Source of the DNA: Protula sp. h YS-2021 | Taxonomy: Eukaryota; Annelida; Polychaeta; Sabellida; Serpulidae | Direction: 5' to 3' | Assembly (NCBI GenBank): GCA_949752745.1 | Contig: OX457031.1 | Location: 24,070,081 to 24,134,080, forward strand | DNA: 64,000 bases | Part shown: positions 54,150 to 64,000 of the stretch, piece by piece | Layout of the letters: every line of letters begins with the position of its first letter | Position numbering within the stretch: the first letter of the stretch is position 1 | Notes under the pieces: generated by a model | What the model was told of the DNA's origin: nothing | The model's database searches: none | Seen by the model: the letters and a program-made list of their open reading frames with translations, nothing else | Position numbers and translations under genes: made by a program

Positions 54150-54776
54150 GTAAGGGAACTGGCTTAAGGTGCGAATTGCTTTAAATTTTCCTAGATTCAC
54201 TACCTAATGGATTACTTTATCTGTTACTGTGCTTTGGGATAAATTTAAGTGACATGAATTCGACACTTTGCTTTTCGGTCAAGTTAGGTTGAGTTTGCGT
54301 GTCACGATGACATTTTTCAGTCCCGAGAAGTGCGCATCTTTCTCCACTATTATTTCAGATCGAGGAACTTTCCAGTTCCACCACTCTTCGTCTAGGAGTA
54401 GGATCTTTTCAGATCTTAGAAAAGACTCCAAGCTTTCAGGCACGTGGAGACCATCCTGGGCACAACAGGACCATACTCCCGTTACGGTCCGATGGTCCAC
54501 AGGTACAATCCGAGGCAATACGGAACCATGCCGGTAACGGGAACAGGTCCATTACGGTCCATCCTGTTACGGCCCTGGTACGCTCTTTCGTTCCAGGAAA
54601 CATCCCTTTTCGTCGTGAATCACCCTATCGAGTCACTGCAGTGATGGGGGAAATTGCGTGCACAGTCTGGAGGGGTAAAGCTTGCAGTTAAGAGTAGAAC
54701 GCCTAGGAAATGTAGTAATCTGTTCACGTTACCCTACATGATCTTATGGTCGTTTTTTTCTCTGCTTGCTTTTCAG
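54150..54776 (+). other. Candidate intron in the DIRS leader
   Basis: A donor-like GTAAGG at 54150 and a strong acceptor (long pyrimidine stretch ending TTTTCAG at 54776) frame a leader without coding similarity. The acceptor lies two bases before the ATG at 54779 that opens the gag-like frame. Splicing is inferred from the sites alone, and the donor choice is uncertain. Confidence 0.35.
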
Positions 54777-54778
54777 AT

Positions 54779-56466
54779 ATGGTAGAGGCCAGTCTACTCT
54801 CTCCACCGTTGCTGCCTCAGTGTATTCATCCCCCACCTCGTGTAACCCTCACTCCATATGTGACCGCTGCAGACGAAACAACGGAGCCAGACAACCCGTG
54901 CGTGGAGTGTCTACACCTCAACCCAGAGGATTGGAAGGAAATCTCACGGAATAGGGCCAAGAACGAACGCAGGGAGATAAGCGCAAATTTCTCTCTTCAG
55001 CCTCGTTTGTTACTCGTGAATTTATTCAGGATACCATGAAAAAGGCTTGCTTCGTTATTCTGGGCCAGGTCTCCACTCTGGTATACGTAGACACTGGAGC
55101 AGAATCAGATGCGACGTCATCGACTAAGAGACATAAAAAATCCAAGAACAGGGGACGTGCTTTTTTCGAGACTGTAGCAGAAGTGGATATCCCGAAAGGA
55201 AAAGAACGGGATTTTCTCCGAGAGGCATGGTAATCATCCCCCCAGGTTGAAACCCTTAAGCAGTCCGGAGAGTGCGTTCAAGACTCCTTCCACGGAGCAA
55301 GTGACTATCACACACAAGGAAGCGGGGACAGTAGTCTCATCGGTGGCAGGCCAGCTAGGCATTTCCCCCGAGAAGAACTGACCCCTCCCCCAGCTACAGC
55401 GTCTACCTAGTGACTTTTCAGCTGTTCTGTCCATGCAATCGCAGCTGAAAAAGCAACTTTTTATTATATAACAGCAAGTGCAGAAGCAGGAAAGCAAAAG
55501 CCCAGACCGTCAGCTACAATTTCTCGCCCTCCTCAGTGGCAGCGACGTTGGGCTCACCCCACCCACCTCCCATTTGACCCCAGCATGGACATTCCCGAGA
55601 CGGTCACCATCAGTGATGAGGATTTCGTGGACGTGCCCCCCCCCCTCGGGCCAAGTCTCTGCGTTTCTAGAGGAGGACGAGGAAGTTGGGCCGATGGATG
55701 CTTCTTCCCTCGCCACAGTTCCGAGCAATAGGGAGAGAAAAATTAACACCCCATCTGATGAGCCCCAAATGTCACAAAAACAACAATCACAGCTCCTAGA
55801 AGCGGTATCTGACGAGCAGGTTCGGAAGTGGAGGACGTGGAAGAGGAACCCGAGGGTACATCAGTTCATTCCCGTTTCCACCTCCCACTACGGGCAATGG
55901 ATCAGGTACGGTCCCCGGGCCGGGGGTAGAGACTTTGGAGAGATCCAGGGACAGCTGGTAGACGCCCTATTCGAACTCCCTCTCCATCAGAACATAATGT
56001 CATTTCAAGACCATACACTGAAGGCGTTGGGAAGACCTACGCCTCAGTGATCCGGTGTCTTCTAAACTGATGAAATGCCTGGCCTCAGTTACCCGGGACG
56101 TGGTCAAGCTTTCCAGCTTCTGATGACGTCAATGGTTTACCTCCGTCGAGACGCCTTTCTCCAGCACTACTGGTCGAGTGTCAAAGGCCTACAGGATCTG
56201 CGCCATTCCCCCATTCTGGGGGAACGAGAGCTGTTTCCTCCCCGCCGAGGTCGAGAGGGTGAACCAAGAAAGTCGCCCACTTTCACAGGATTATGTCCAG
56301 GATGTCCAGATCCTCATTCAAGCGACCTCTGAAGAGGAAACGGCCACAGCAGTCCTCGCCAACACAGGGCAAGCCGAGTGCGCAACCACAGCAGCCCCCT
56401 GTTAAGAGACCGAAACCCAGCACCGGCAGCAAAACAGAGGGCCCCTCTCTACAATCGTTCAAATAG
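54779..56466 (+). pseudogene. DIRS gag-like region (ORF1), disrupted
   Basis: The first open segment starts MVEASLL at 54779 and includes a CVEC pair (residues 41 and 44 of that frame) followed by an acidic/Trp stretch (PEDWKEI), a layout seen in DIRS-type gag proteins. The frame closes at 55037 and coding character resumes in other frames at 55036-55233 and 55478-56050 (Pro/Ser/Glu-rich, then RKWRTWKRN). After stops it continues in mixed frames to about 56466, with a basic tail (VKRPKP) at about 56400-56420. At least three frame changes and several stops are needed to read it through, so no full-length protein can be made. Assignment rests on its position before a clear DIRS reverse transcriptase and on composition; direct gag similarity is weak. 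Confidence 0.55.
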
Positions 56467-56568
56467 GAACCAATCAAAGTAACGTCCCGAGATTCCCTCA
56501 TCTCCTGGCGATACTTTAATAAACTTAAACGATTTGGAAAGATTGCTCTCCTCAAACGACTAGGAAAG

Positions 56569-57400
56569 TTTTGGCAGCAATAGGAACAGATAGGGACTTC
56601 TCGAAGGGTAGTAAGATGGTTAAAGAGGGGTTACTCCTTACCCTTTAATCGAGACCAAAACGGACACTAGTCGCCAATTCCCCTAACCACCCACGCGCCA
56701 AAACAACTGGTCACCTCCTACCCCAAGGGGTCAGAAAATGTTACTGAACTTGACACAAAAAGAGGCTATCGAGGAAATGCCAGAAACTCAAATGGGCTTT
56801 TTCAGCAGGATATTTCTGGTTCCCAAGAAATCGGGGGGTTGGAGATTAGTAATCGATTTCTCCATCATAATCGGTTTTCTCCGAGTGGTCACCTTTCATA
56901 TGGACACGGCCCAGGTGATAAAAGGGTCATTTCGGGACAGGATGTGGGGCACCCCCATAGATCTCTTCGATGCTTTCCTCCATATCCCTCTACATCACTC
57001 TGCAAGAAAATTTCTAGCATTTCAAGTAGGAAAAAGACGTTTTTGTTTTCTGACACTTCACTTCGGTCTTGCTACGGTTCTCTCCAAGGTAATGAAAGTA
57101 TTAAAAACATGAGCACGTCTAGAGGGGATGTTAATCTTTCAGTATCTAGACGATTGATTCTTGGCAAACCAGGACAGGCAGGTAACCGAAAACCAAACGA
57201 TGACGTTAGTTCGCAAGGCACTACAGTTAGGCTTAGTAGTAAACCTGTCCAAATCCGAACTAGTTCCCAAACAGAGAATTACCTTTCTAGAGTAGTCTTG
57301 CAACCCAGCAAAAGCAAGAGTGTTCTCCACGCCAGAACGCTACCAGAGAATTGCAAAGGCCATAACTGATATCCTATTAGGCAGGAAGGTAAGATCCATG
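56569..57400 (+). pseudogene. DIRS reverse transcriptase, disrupted
   Basis: The start is in one frame (FWQQ, stop at 56581, then RWLKRGYSLPF) and shifts frame between about 56650 and 56760. From 56738 it stays in a single frame. Visible motifs: FFSRIFLVPKK; catalytic motif A DLFDAFLHI at about 56960-56986; motif B LHFGL (normally LPFGL) at about 57056-57070; and the catalytic YLDD at 57143-57154. A TGA at 57155 follows, where DIRS proteins usually have Trp, and further in-frame stops lie at 57110 and 57293. The SRIFLVPKK, DLxDA(Y/F)LH and YLDD(W) signatures are those of DIRS/Gypsy-related enzymes rather than LINEs. It would copy element RNA if intact; this copy is inactive. Confidence 0.85.
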
Positions 57401-57631
57401 GAGTCTCTTTTCGGTCTCCTGGTAGCGACAGAAAAGACGGTCCCTCTGGGTCGTCTCCACTACAGACCTTTCTAAAGTCAGGTGAGATGACCATTGCATC
57501 AGGGACGTTCATCCACAGCCAAGGTGCAGGTTTCACGGGTAGCCCTGCAAGCCCTACAATGATGGTGCGATGTGCAGGTCATGTCCGAAGGGTTGCCGTT
57601 CCAGCCCCCCACCCCAGATGCAGAAATTTAG
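57401..57631 (+). pseudogene. DIRS connection between reverse transcriptase and RNase H
   Basis: The same frame as the upstream enzyme continues without frameshift: LLGRKVRSMESLFGLLVATE, then HYRPF. In-frame stops lie at 57473 (TAA), 57488 (TGA), 57560 (TGA) and 57629 (TAG). Recognisable Trp-rich spacing (WCDVQV) precedes the RNase H start. This is the usual tether between the two domains in the element family. Confidence 0.65.
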
Positions 57632-57979
57632 ACAGACGCATCCCACTCAGGGTGGGGAGTTTACTGGCACGGTCAGGTATGGAGGGGCAAATGCCCCCTC
57701 CCCCCTCTTCATTCTTATTACATAAACTGGCTTGAACTCAGGGTGGTCTGGATTGCCCTGATCAAATTGACCAGCCGACTCAAAAACAAAGCAGTTCTAT
57801 TTCGGTTAGACAATTCCACGGCCATTGCTTACCTGAACAAACAGGAAGGTACCAAATCACGGTCCCTGTCCAAACTAGTAAAACTGTCAAAGGTTTTAAT
57901 TTACGTAAATCCTATGGATTTACGATCCGGTTGTAAAATTGTTAATAAACGTAATTGTACAAGAATACATAGCAAGTGA
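57632..57979 (+). pseudogene. DIRS RNase H domain, 3' truncated
   Basis: TDASHSGWGVYW at 57632-57667 supplies the first catalytic Asp. INWLELRVVWIAL at about 57725-57763 supplies the catalytic Glu. RLDNSTAIAYLNKQ at about 57800-57841 supplies the second Asp and is followed by GTKSRSLS. This order is typical of DIRS RNase H. After about 57890 similarity ends abruptly and the frame runs into unrelated sequence before a TGA at 57977, so the C-terminal part of RNase H and everything after it is lost. The frame is the same as that of the reverse transcriptase. Confidence 0.85.
57904..57924. repeat. Hairpin at the DIRS deletion junction
   Basis: CGTAAATCC-TAT-GGATTTACG forms a perfect 9-bp hairpin with a 3-base loop just past the point where RNase H similarity stops. 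Confidence 0.7.
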
Positions 57980-58156
57980 ATAGTGAGAACCTGAGGTAGG
58001 GATCTATTAAGTGGGCGGCTGGAGGGGAATGGTAAGATTAAGTCATGGCTGCTAGCCTTTCCCATCTCGATTAACAGCTGCTGTGATATTTTTACACTTG
58101 TTCGTGATTTTATTTTATGTTACACGACCGGAATGATACTCTTCCGTTTATTTCGT

Positions 58157-58219
58157 AACGTTTTATTTCGTAAGACGAGCTTTTACGAGTAAAAGCGTAA
58201 ATCGCGTTCTCTACTTTTA
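58157..58219 (+). repeat. Internal complementary region (ICR) of the DIRS element
   Basis: This 63-bp segment matches the reverse complement of 58413-58475 (outer right terminus) with about six differences, sharing 'acgagcttttacgagtaaaa'. It lies between the coding region and the right terminal repeat, the expected ICR position. A short direct duplication of 'ttatttcgtaa' lies at its left edge. Confidence 0.75.
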
Positions 58220-58283
58220 ACTTAATCTCTCCCATCCCATCCATCCCCAACTAGCCTGGGCAAGTTTGTAACCGCCTTTGAAG

Positions 58284-58423
58284 GACTAGCAGACGATGTC
58301 TCAGCCATTCTGATTGGTCGATGGATGGATGGCGGGATAGGTGCTTTCGAACTGTAGTACAAAAAGTTCTTTTCTATTGTTGCGTGGTAAATATAACCGG
58401 AAGGGAACCCATTAAAAGTGGAG
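58284..58423 (-). repeat. Right inverted terminal repeat of the DIRS element (core)
   Basis: Exact-length (140 bp) inverted partner of 53935-54074 with three substitutions. A diverged extension continues to about 58475 and contains the sequence mirrored in the ICR. Confidence 0.9.
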
Positions 58424-58489
58424 AACGCGAATTACACTTTTACTCGTAAAAGCTCGTTTTATGAAAAAAAACGTTAGTTTAACTAACGG

Positions 58490-59940
58490 AATCGTTCTTG
58501 ACGACACTACACTGTACATGACTGAAAAACTATGTCTCTAAGTCATGAAATGGATTGGATAAACTGTATTTCTATAATTCTTAGTGCTGGTATCATTACG
58601 GCCTAGCATTTGTTTGCTTTTTGTCTATTTTTGTCAAGAACTTTTCTATTTTAAGTACGCAAATTTGTTCTGAGCGCCTATCAAAACTTTTCATGCTATT
58701 TTAGTATACAAAAACAAAATTGCTCTTGATCAATAGAGATTCTACAATATGTCTTAAATGTGATTGTTCGTTTATGAATTTTCACTAGATTCCGTTCTAA
58801 TAAGCTGTTCTCCACGTGAATAAGTGGGCCGTATGAATACCTTTCCTATGAGCAGGTTATTTATCACTGTGATACACAAACAAATTTGCCATAGTCATAT
58901 TGGTGTTTTTGTTTAAAAAAAAAACATTATTAACGAAAATAAAGCACATAATGGAACTTTCTGAGCTTTTTGCAAAATGTCGTGTCAAAACTTTTGATAA
59001 TGAACAAGAGGTTTTTGATAAATGAATCAACAACACCCGTGTACGGTCATACAATAATTTGCTTTGGTCGTAGTTCTCTCAGTTCAGGATAAAGCATTGA
59101 TACAAAAATCTATTAGCAGAGCGTTTGGTCAAATCAATAATTATTTCTTGTTATCAGACATTGATTGGTGACGTCACGAATTGGATTTTAGATGCCAAAA
59201 AAAAACTGTTTTTACAGCCAAGATTCACTTTTGATTTCAATAATCAATTATCCACTTAAGAAGTCAAAGAATAGCTGAAGTAACAACATTAAAATCAAAG
59301 AGCAAATTTCTCACGACCTTGTTTCTAAATGTGTACCACGAAAATATTGAGATTGGTAATACCGGAAGGCCTAGAAAGATCAACGCAACAACAGCACTAA
59401 AATCGCACCAGGGTTGAACGAGAGATGAGGAGACACTCTCCCGACTACCAATGAACAAATTGAAATACAAAAAAGGACCTACGTACAATAAGCGGTGTTC
59501 CTTTTCAGCTTTTAAAGTGCTTGCTTTTCGAGAAGAGTTCACTGACACTTCTTTAAATATCTTGCCAAGTGGAAATATTTGTCTTCGTGTTTTTTGTTTG
59601 TTTGTTTGTTACAGTTTTGAGGTTCTGAAATGCCACTGACGTGATTTTACCCAGAAAATAGAGTGAATTTGGGAAACAGGATGAAGTATGTAATTGAAGA
59701 AGAGTATGTCACTGAATCAATCTTATGCAAATGCCAGTTTTGCACTTGATTTTTACCACTCTGTTTGTCCGGGATTGGAAAAAAAATGGAACCGTTATTG
59801 TCACATATCGCGTAAACAGTTCAATTACTGCAATTGGTGACGTTCTATGGAATTTCCACGGAAAGGTTCTGCAGATTCGCGAAATAATAGTGTGATACCA
59901 GGAATAGTTTGGGGCACATTAAATACTCTCTCACATAAAA
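58490..59940. other. AT-rich noncoding sequence right of the DIRS element
   Basis: No supported gene. A CGTTAGTT-T-AACTAACG palindrome at about 58472-58488 sits at the element's edge. A 94-residue minus-strand frame (59264-59548) with hydrophobic runs is not assigned. Confidence 0.35.
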
Positions 59941-59942
59941 TA

Positions 59943-60068
59943 CAGTAGAAGCCGGGCATAAGACCACCCCTAAAAAGGAACGGGTAGTAAATAGGTCCAC
60001 ATAGTAATAGCCCCAGTCCGATTGCCTTCCACGAAGAAACCCCACTAATAGGACCAACTCGGCTATCT
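59943..60068 (+). repeat. Probable pogo/Tigger-like fragment
   Basis: TACAGTAGAAGCCGGGCATA at the left resembles the terminal CAGTANAACC-type repeat of pogo/Tigger elements and follows a TA. 'agaccac', 'aataggtcc' and 'aataggaccaactcggctat' repeat inside. The right terminus is missing or unrecognised. Confidence 0.4.
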
Positions 60069-60602
60069 TTTGACGTCATACAGTTAACTTTCAGGAGAAA
60101 AAGAACTATTTGAATTAAAAGAAAGTCCGACACTGCTTTTTAAAAGTTCGAACGTCTTCTCACGCATTCACCTGGGCTTCGTAGGGTTTATTTAAGTAAC
60201 CACCCTCTTTAAATGATACAGACACAGTTTTGTCGAAAGAAAAAAGAACTTGCAAATTTGATTTACTTCACAGGGGGCATTTATGGAACATTCTGACAAA
60301 CCGCAAGACATCGCCATGACTTTATAACCTGTTTTTCTCCCGATCAAAAACACAGTGGAAGTGGTTCCTTTAATGTAGTCCTATTTCATTACCTTAAAAG
60401 TCATGGACATGACTATTTTTCAGATTTCTTTACGGAGAAATACAAATCACTGAGGAACAGTAAACTGTAAATACGTCCCTACGAAAAGTATGTTTGTTCA
60501 TGTATTGTGTCGGATGCATACTACGTTCAGCCGGGCTGATGGGCGCTGTCAGCACAAAAATTCTATTATACAACAGTGGGGTGTATCTCACTGACCAACT
60601 GT

Positions 60603-60604
<2 letters not shown>

Positions 60605-60656
<52 letters not shown>

Positions 60657-60680
60657 TCTTTCGCTTTCTCTCTTTCTCTC

Positions 60681-60759
<79 letters not shown>
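60605..60759 (+). repeat. (CT)n microsatellite
   Basis: About 75 CT dinucleotides interrupted by TTTC units in the centre. Ser/Leu and Arg/Glu frames on the two strands are artefacts. Confidence 0.96.
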
Positions 60760-60760
<1 letters not shown>

Positions 60761-61640
60761 GCCTGTGTGAGGTCTCCAACATATGAAACAAACCCATGGC
60801 ACACTACAGAATAGATGTTTGCGGTTGAACGCAGCGTTTTTTATGTACCTAAATGCTCACTGAAGCACTCCATGTTCGGAAAACACATTCCCAGCATCTG
60901 TGAGCAGTCGTTTACTCACATGAAACTATCTCACAAACAAGTTTTTTTTCCCTAGTTAAATAAGGATACAGTATCCTTTTTACGACCACTCAGTATACTT
61001 AAAGTGTTATTTTATCTGTTGCGTCAATCTTTACGGCGGCTTTAAAGAGACGTAGTTCTGTTATTTGGGATTATGTTGTGCTGTGATATTCTTTATGCAG
61101 ATAAATATATGAAGAGAGCATAAGAAGGTCATGAGAATATTCACGTTTTTTTCTAGATAAATACCACATGATGTGATTATCATTGATCACGTTATTCAAA
61201 AACTAGAGCTATGACAGCCCTCGACAAAACAAGCAAGTTTACTTTACAACAGGACCTAACCATTGCTTTTACATGAAACCAAAAATTACACCCCTTCCTC
61301 TCCCATTTTCCAGATGCCCTGTTGAATGAGCAAATCCGACCTACGACAATGCTTCGGTAATGTGTCTATATTCAGCCTCTCTATACAGCTTGTATTTTCG
61401 TACAGGGCAGACCACATATGAAATGTCATTTTGTTTTCATTTATTGTTATGATTGATTGGATCATTCGAATGTTAAAATTAGATTCTGTTGTAACAGTTA
61501 CTGAAACAGTCTGAAACTACCTCGGTTGCTAAAAAAGCGTAAGTACAATACAAAATAAATACTTTTAAAGCCGTTTTGTTGTATTAGTGGCCAAGATGCA
61601 CATGGTGACCTAGCAGTCGCAAAAACACAGTATTAAAATC
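60760..61640. other. Noncoding sequence, nothing recognised
   Basis: No gene, RNA or repeat is supported. Confidence 0.35.
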
Positions 61641-61642
61641 GG

Positions 61643-61910
61643 ACATAAACGTCGCTGGCCTAAATGTCATGTCAGAAATATCGCTGGCCTAAATGTCGTG
61701 TCATAAGGGTCGCTGGGCTAAAAGTCGTGTTATAAGTGTGGCTGGGCTAAATGTTGTGTCATAAATGTAGCTGGTCTAAATGTCGTGTCATAAGTGTCGC
61801 TGGTCTAAATGTCGTGTCATAAGTGTCGCTGGTCTAAATGTCGTGTCATAAGTGTCGCTGGTCTAAATGTCGTGTCATAAGTGTCGCTGGGCTAAATGAC
61901 ATACGACAGT
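61643..61910 (+). repeat. 29-bp minisatellite
   Basis: About nine units with the core 'ggtctaaatgtcgtgtcata' and 'agtgtcgct'. Starts at 61801, 61830 and 61859 show the 29-bp period; the central units are identical and the outer ones diverged. Confidence 0.92.
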
Positions 61911-62029
61911 CTGTGATTATTAAGCGATGCCTTCAAACATGAAGGAATAGGAATGTTATAACTGTATTTAGACATTGATTGCTTGTGTGAAATATATATT
62001 TTGTGGATACTTTGATCTCGTCGACAATA

Positions 62030-62175
62030 GGTGAAAATGCTCTAGGGTTAAAATTTTGTTCAAAAAGTCGGGGAGGGGCGGGGGCGCAGAGGGGGTGGGG
62101 GTGGAGGAGTAATTTTTATTCAATACTCCGCGTTTCCCACAAAAACAGAGGTTGTTCCGGAGCGGAATCCTCCAT
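62030..62175 (+). repeat. Possible diverged family M copy
   Basis: 'ggttaaaattttgttcaaaa', a G-rich block, then 'taatttttattcaatactcc' parallel the internal order of the family M copy at 63217-63461 ('ggttaattttgagg', 'cttttcattcagtactc'). The match is weak and judged by eye. Confidence 0.35.
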
Positions 62176-63150
62176 CCAACAAAAAAGTTAAGCCCAAAAA
62201 CTATGCATGATGTCCTTCTCAAGGGGGGAGCTGGAGCAGACATAGGGTCGCTGCCCAAGAGAGTATTCGTGACCTTTTTTCAGAGGTACATTCCATTCAG
62301 TCTTCTACATCTCTTCCACAACAGAAATCCGGAAATATGGATTAATTTAACTCTTGTATATTTTTTTCTGGAAAAGGTAAAATATCTATAAGAAAAGGGA
62401 AATTGGTTAGACAACTCATTTTTCAAAGTCACATTTTAGAAATGCTTAACATCAATTCATTACAGTAATTCCACTCAAAATGTCAACCTTGATGGGATCT
62501 GAAAGTCTTAATTCAACTTTTTAGTTCATGTCAGACATTTTTAGGTAGATATTTGGATCAAGTCTGAAGTTTTTGGTGCATCAGAAGAGCTTCTTATGCG
62601 ATGCGTGGATCCAGGATATCTTCCTTGTCCGTTTTTAAGGACAGTGGGTGTTGCATTCCTGTTGACCGAACATAGGTGCATTTTCGCGCCGTTTGTGCAG
62701 ATATGGGAGTGCGATGCCATGGCCTAGCCACCCCTTTCCCAACCCTCCTACCACCACCCCACCTCCCCATCATCCTCCAGATCCGACAATGTATCCCTAC
62801 CATACAGTCAGTTCACTTTTGAAATACTAGAATCTCTGGGTGTTTTAAAACTGCTCTGTGGACTGAAAAAAATCTTCTTCCATTTTCGTGCTGGAGCTCA
62901 AAAGGCAGTTAAATGGATACCAGACAGATGGAGGAAGCAGGCAATTAACCACACGCTACTCGGTAGCTAGCTTTTTCATGTCACGTTTTGTGACAAAAAC
63001 TCCGTAATGACCTCCGTAATGAGAGGTGGGTCAGTGTGTAAGGCGCTCGTGAAAAATTCACAGTCACATTGTATTATTACATGGGATTTAATAAAGAACA
63101 CATTTTCACTTCTCTTATATTCCAAGTAAAAGCCCGGAGAGGGGACACTT
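62176..63150. other. Noncoding sequence, nothing recognised
   Basis: No gene, RNA or element is supported on either strand. Confidence 0.35.
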
Positions 63151-63156
63151 GGAATG

Positions 63157-63230
63157 ATGTATGTTACCATGCGTATGTATGTTACCATGCGTATGTATGT
63201 TACCATGCGTATGTCTGTTACCATGCGTGT
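63157..63230 (+). repeat. 18-bp tandem array abutting a family M end
   Basis: Four units of 'atgttaccatgcgtatgt'. The last unit merges into the GTTACCATGCGTGTCCA that forms the left end of the family M copy at 63217, so the array repeats the element's own terminus. Confidence 0.85.
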
Positions 63231-63461
63231 CCAAAAAATGGGCAGAGAAAGGGGTTAATTTTGAGGCCAGGCACGGTACCTGCAGAGTGCCAGTTCCGTT
63301 GAAAAAGGGGAGTACTTTTCATTCAGTACTCTGGGATTAGTACAGAAAGAGGGGTGATTTCGAAATTTCACTCCTCGTTTGGTTAAAAAAGGGGGCATTA
63401 TTTAAAACCAAGATTCCGCTTTTGGGGATTGCTTTAACATTTCATGGCCAAGCACTGCAGC
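63217..63461 (+). mobile_element. MITE-like element, family M (copy at 63 kb)
   Basis: Left end GTTACCATGCGTGTCCA, then 'ggttaattttgaggccaggc', 'agagtgccagttccgtt', 'cttttcattcagtactc' and a right end 'tggccaagcactgcagc', which inverted resembles the left end. The body order matches 36631-36813 in inverse, with about 60 bp more. It is noncoding. Confidence 0.6.
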
Positions 63462-64000
63462 CATCCAACGCGAGTGCCCCCCCCTTGCACCCTCAACCCA
63501 TCATGGGCGCAAAAGTTGGGTCAGTGTCACTTCGCGAAATAGCGTCACCATTTTGTAAATCACTGGTTGAATCCTGGAGGGAGGCGAGGCTTTCAGAAAC
63601 GTAGACAACACTGTTGGTGGATAATGTGCGATGGAAATTAAATTTATTTTGTCTAGCTGAAGATAAAGTAAGAGAAAACTTTCCTTTTTTTGTGTAATTG
63701 TGTTTTGGAAAACGAAGTTTGGAATGTTCGGGACGTTCTTTGATTTTATTGCAAAAATTAAAAACAAAGATGAATGGTTCTCCGCAGCTCTGAGTTGATT
63801 TAATCTGGGAATCTAAAAGAGCAATTAGCATATAAGGTCCGAAATAAGCAGCCTAAGAATTTCTGTAAACACCCAACGACCAATAGAATTCGTGTAAAAA
63901 AGTAACGTTTTTCTTGCCACTTTGTTTATGGTTCAAGAGAACATCATTGCAGAAAGTCAGAAAAATAACCGTGTCTATACAATCTCTGAAAAAAATTGTT
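63462..64000. other. Noncoding sequence at the window edge
   Basis: Two overlapping minus-strand frames of 88 and 112 residues (63493-63831) show no recognisable domain and are not called. Nothing else is supported. Confidence 0.35.

Larger units (their letters stand above)
53888..58475 (+). mobile_element. DIRS-like tyrosine-recombinase retrotransposon, defective
   Basis: This 4.6-kb element has the DIRS hallmark layout: inverted rather than direct terminal repeats (140-bp cores at 53935-54074 and 58284-58423, three mismatches), a gag-like region, reverse transcriptase joined to RNase H in one frame, and an internal complementary region at 58157-58219 that matches the inverted right terminus. 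In the family, the complementary region is thought to let the cDNA be completed and circularised before integration by a tyrosine recombinase. Here the recombinase and the end of RNase H are missing; coding similarity stops near 57890. The coding frames carry frameshifts and at least eight internal stops. The outer limits are taken from where terminal similarity fades and are good to about 10 bp. Confidence 0.85.

Noticed and set aside
59264..59548. 94-residue minus-strand frame with a hydrophobic stretch recalling a receptor transmembrane helix
   Set aside because: No second helix, no GPCR motif and no supported splice sites; AT-rich DNA often gives such hydrophobic frames.
63493..63831. 112-residue minus-strand frame at the window edge
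   Set aside because: A second minus-strand frame is open over the same stretch, no domain is seen, and part overlaps the region beside a MITE.

Overview
This is animal nuclear DNA, most probably from a marine invertebrate. The signs are split genes with GT-AG introns, long stretches without genes, very long (TA)n, (TTA)n and (CT)n arrays, many small DNA-transposon remnants and a DIRS-type tyrosine-recombinase retrotransposon. A repeat built of 'aaacttggcac...tcaaggtca' units resembles repeats I associate with lophotrochozoan (for example bivalve) genomes. That is recall, not a search, and the phylum cannot be fixed from the sequence.

Layout. 0-2 kb: fragments of two dispersed repeat families and an 18-bp minisatellite. 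2.2-5.7 kb, minus strand: the only convincing host gene, three coding exons for a 465-residue basic, coiled-coil-rich protein of unknown function. One intron holds a pogo/Tigger-like MITE with TA duplications, the other a fragment of a second MITE family. 6-22.6 kb: AT-rich noncoding DNA with microsatellites and minisatellites. 22.6-24.0 kb: a composite satellite, two 158-bp units rich in nuclear-receptor half-sites followed by about eight 139-bp units in two alternating types. 24.5-25.2 kb: a G-rich minisatellite. 25.2-53.9 kb: mostly unannotatable AT-rich DNA with scattered repeats, MITEs and two short remnants matching the DIRS terminus. 53.9-58.5 kb: a 4.6-kb DIRS-like element with 140-bp inverted terminal repeats, an internal complementary region, a decayed gag-like region, and reverse transcriptase and RNase H in one frame broken by stops. 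The tyrosine-recombinase part is deleted. 58.5-64 kb: noncoding DNA, a (CT)n array, a 29-bp minisatellite, and a MITE copy whose end appears to have been amplified into a tandem array.

No prokaryotic features, CRISPR array, tRNA or rRNA gene could be supported. The observations most worth following are the DIRS element (near-identical termini around heavily stopped coding sequence, with stops mostly explicable as lost Trp codons), the satellite whose two unit types differ by flipping the centre of a palindrome, and the repeat-borne clusters of ERR/SF-1-type sites.
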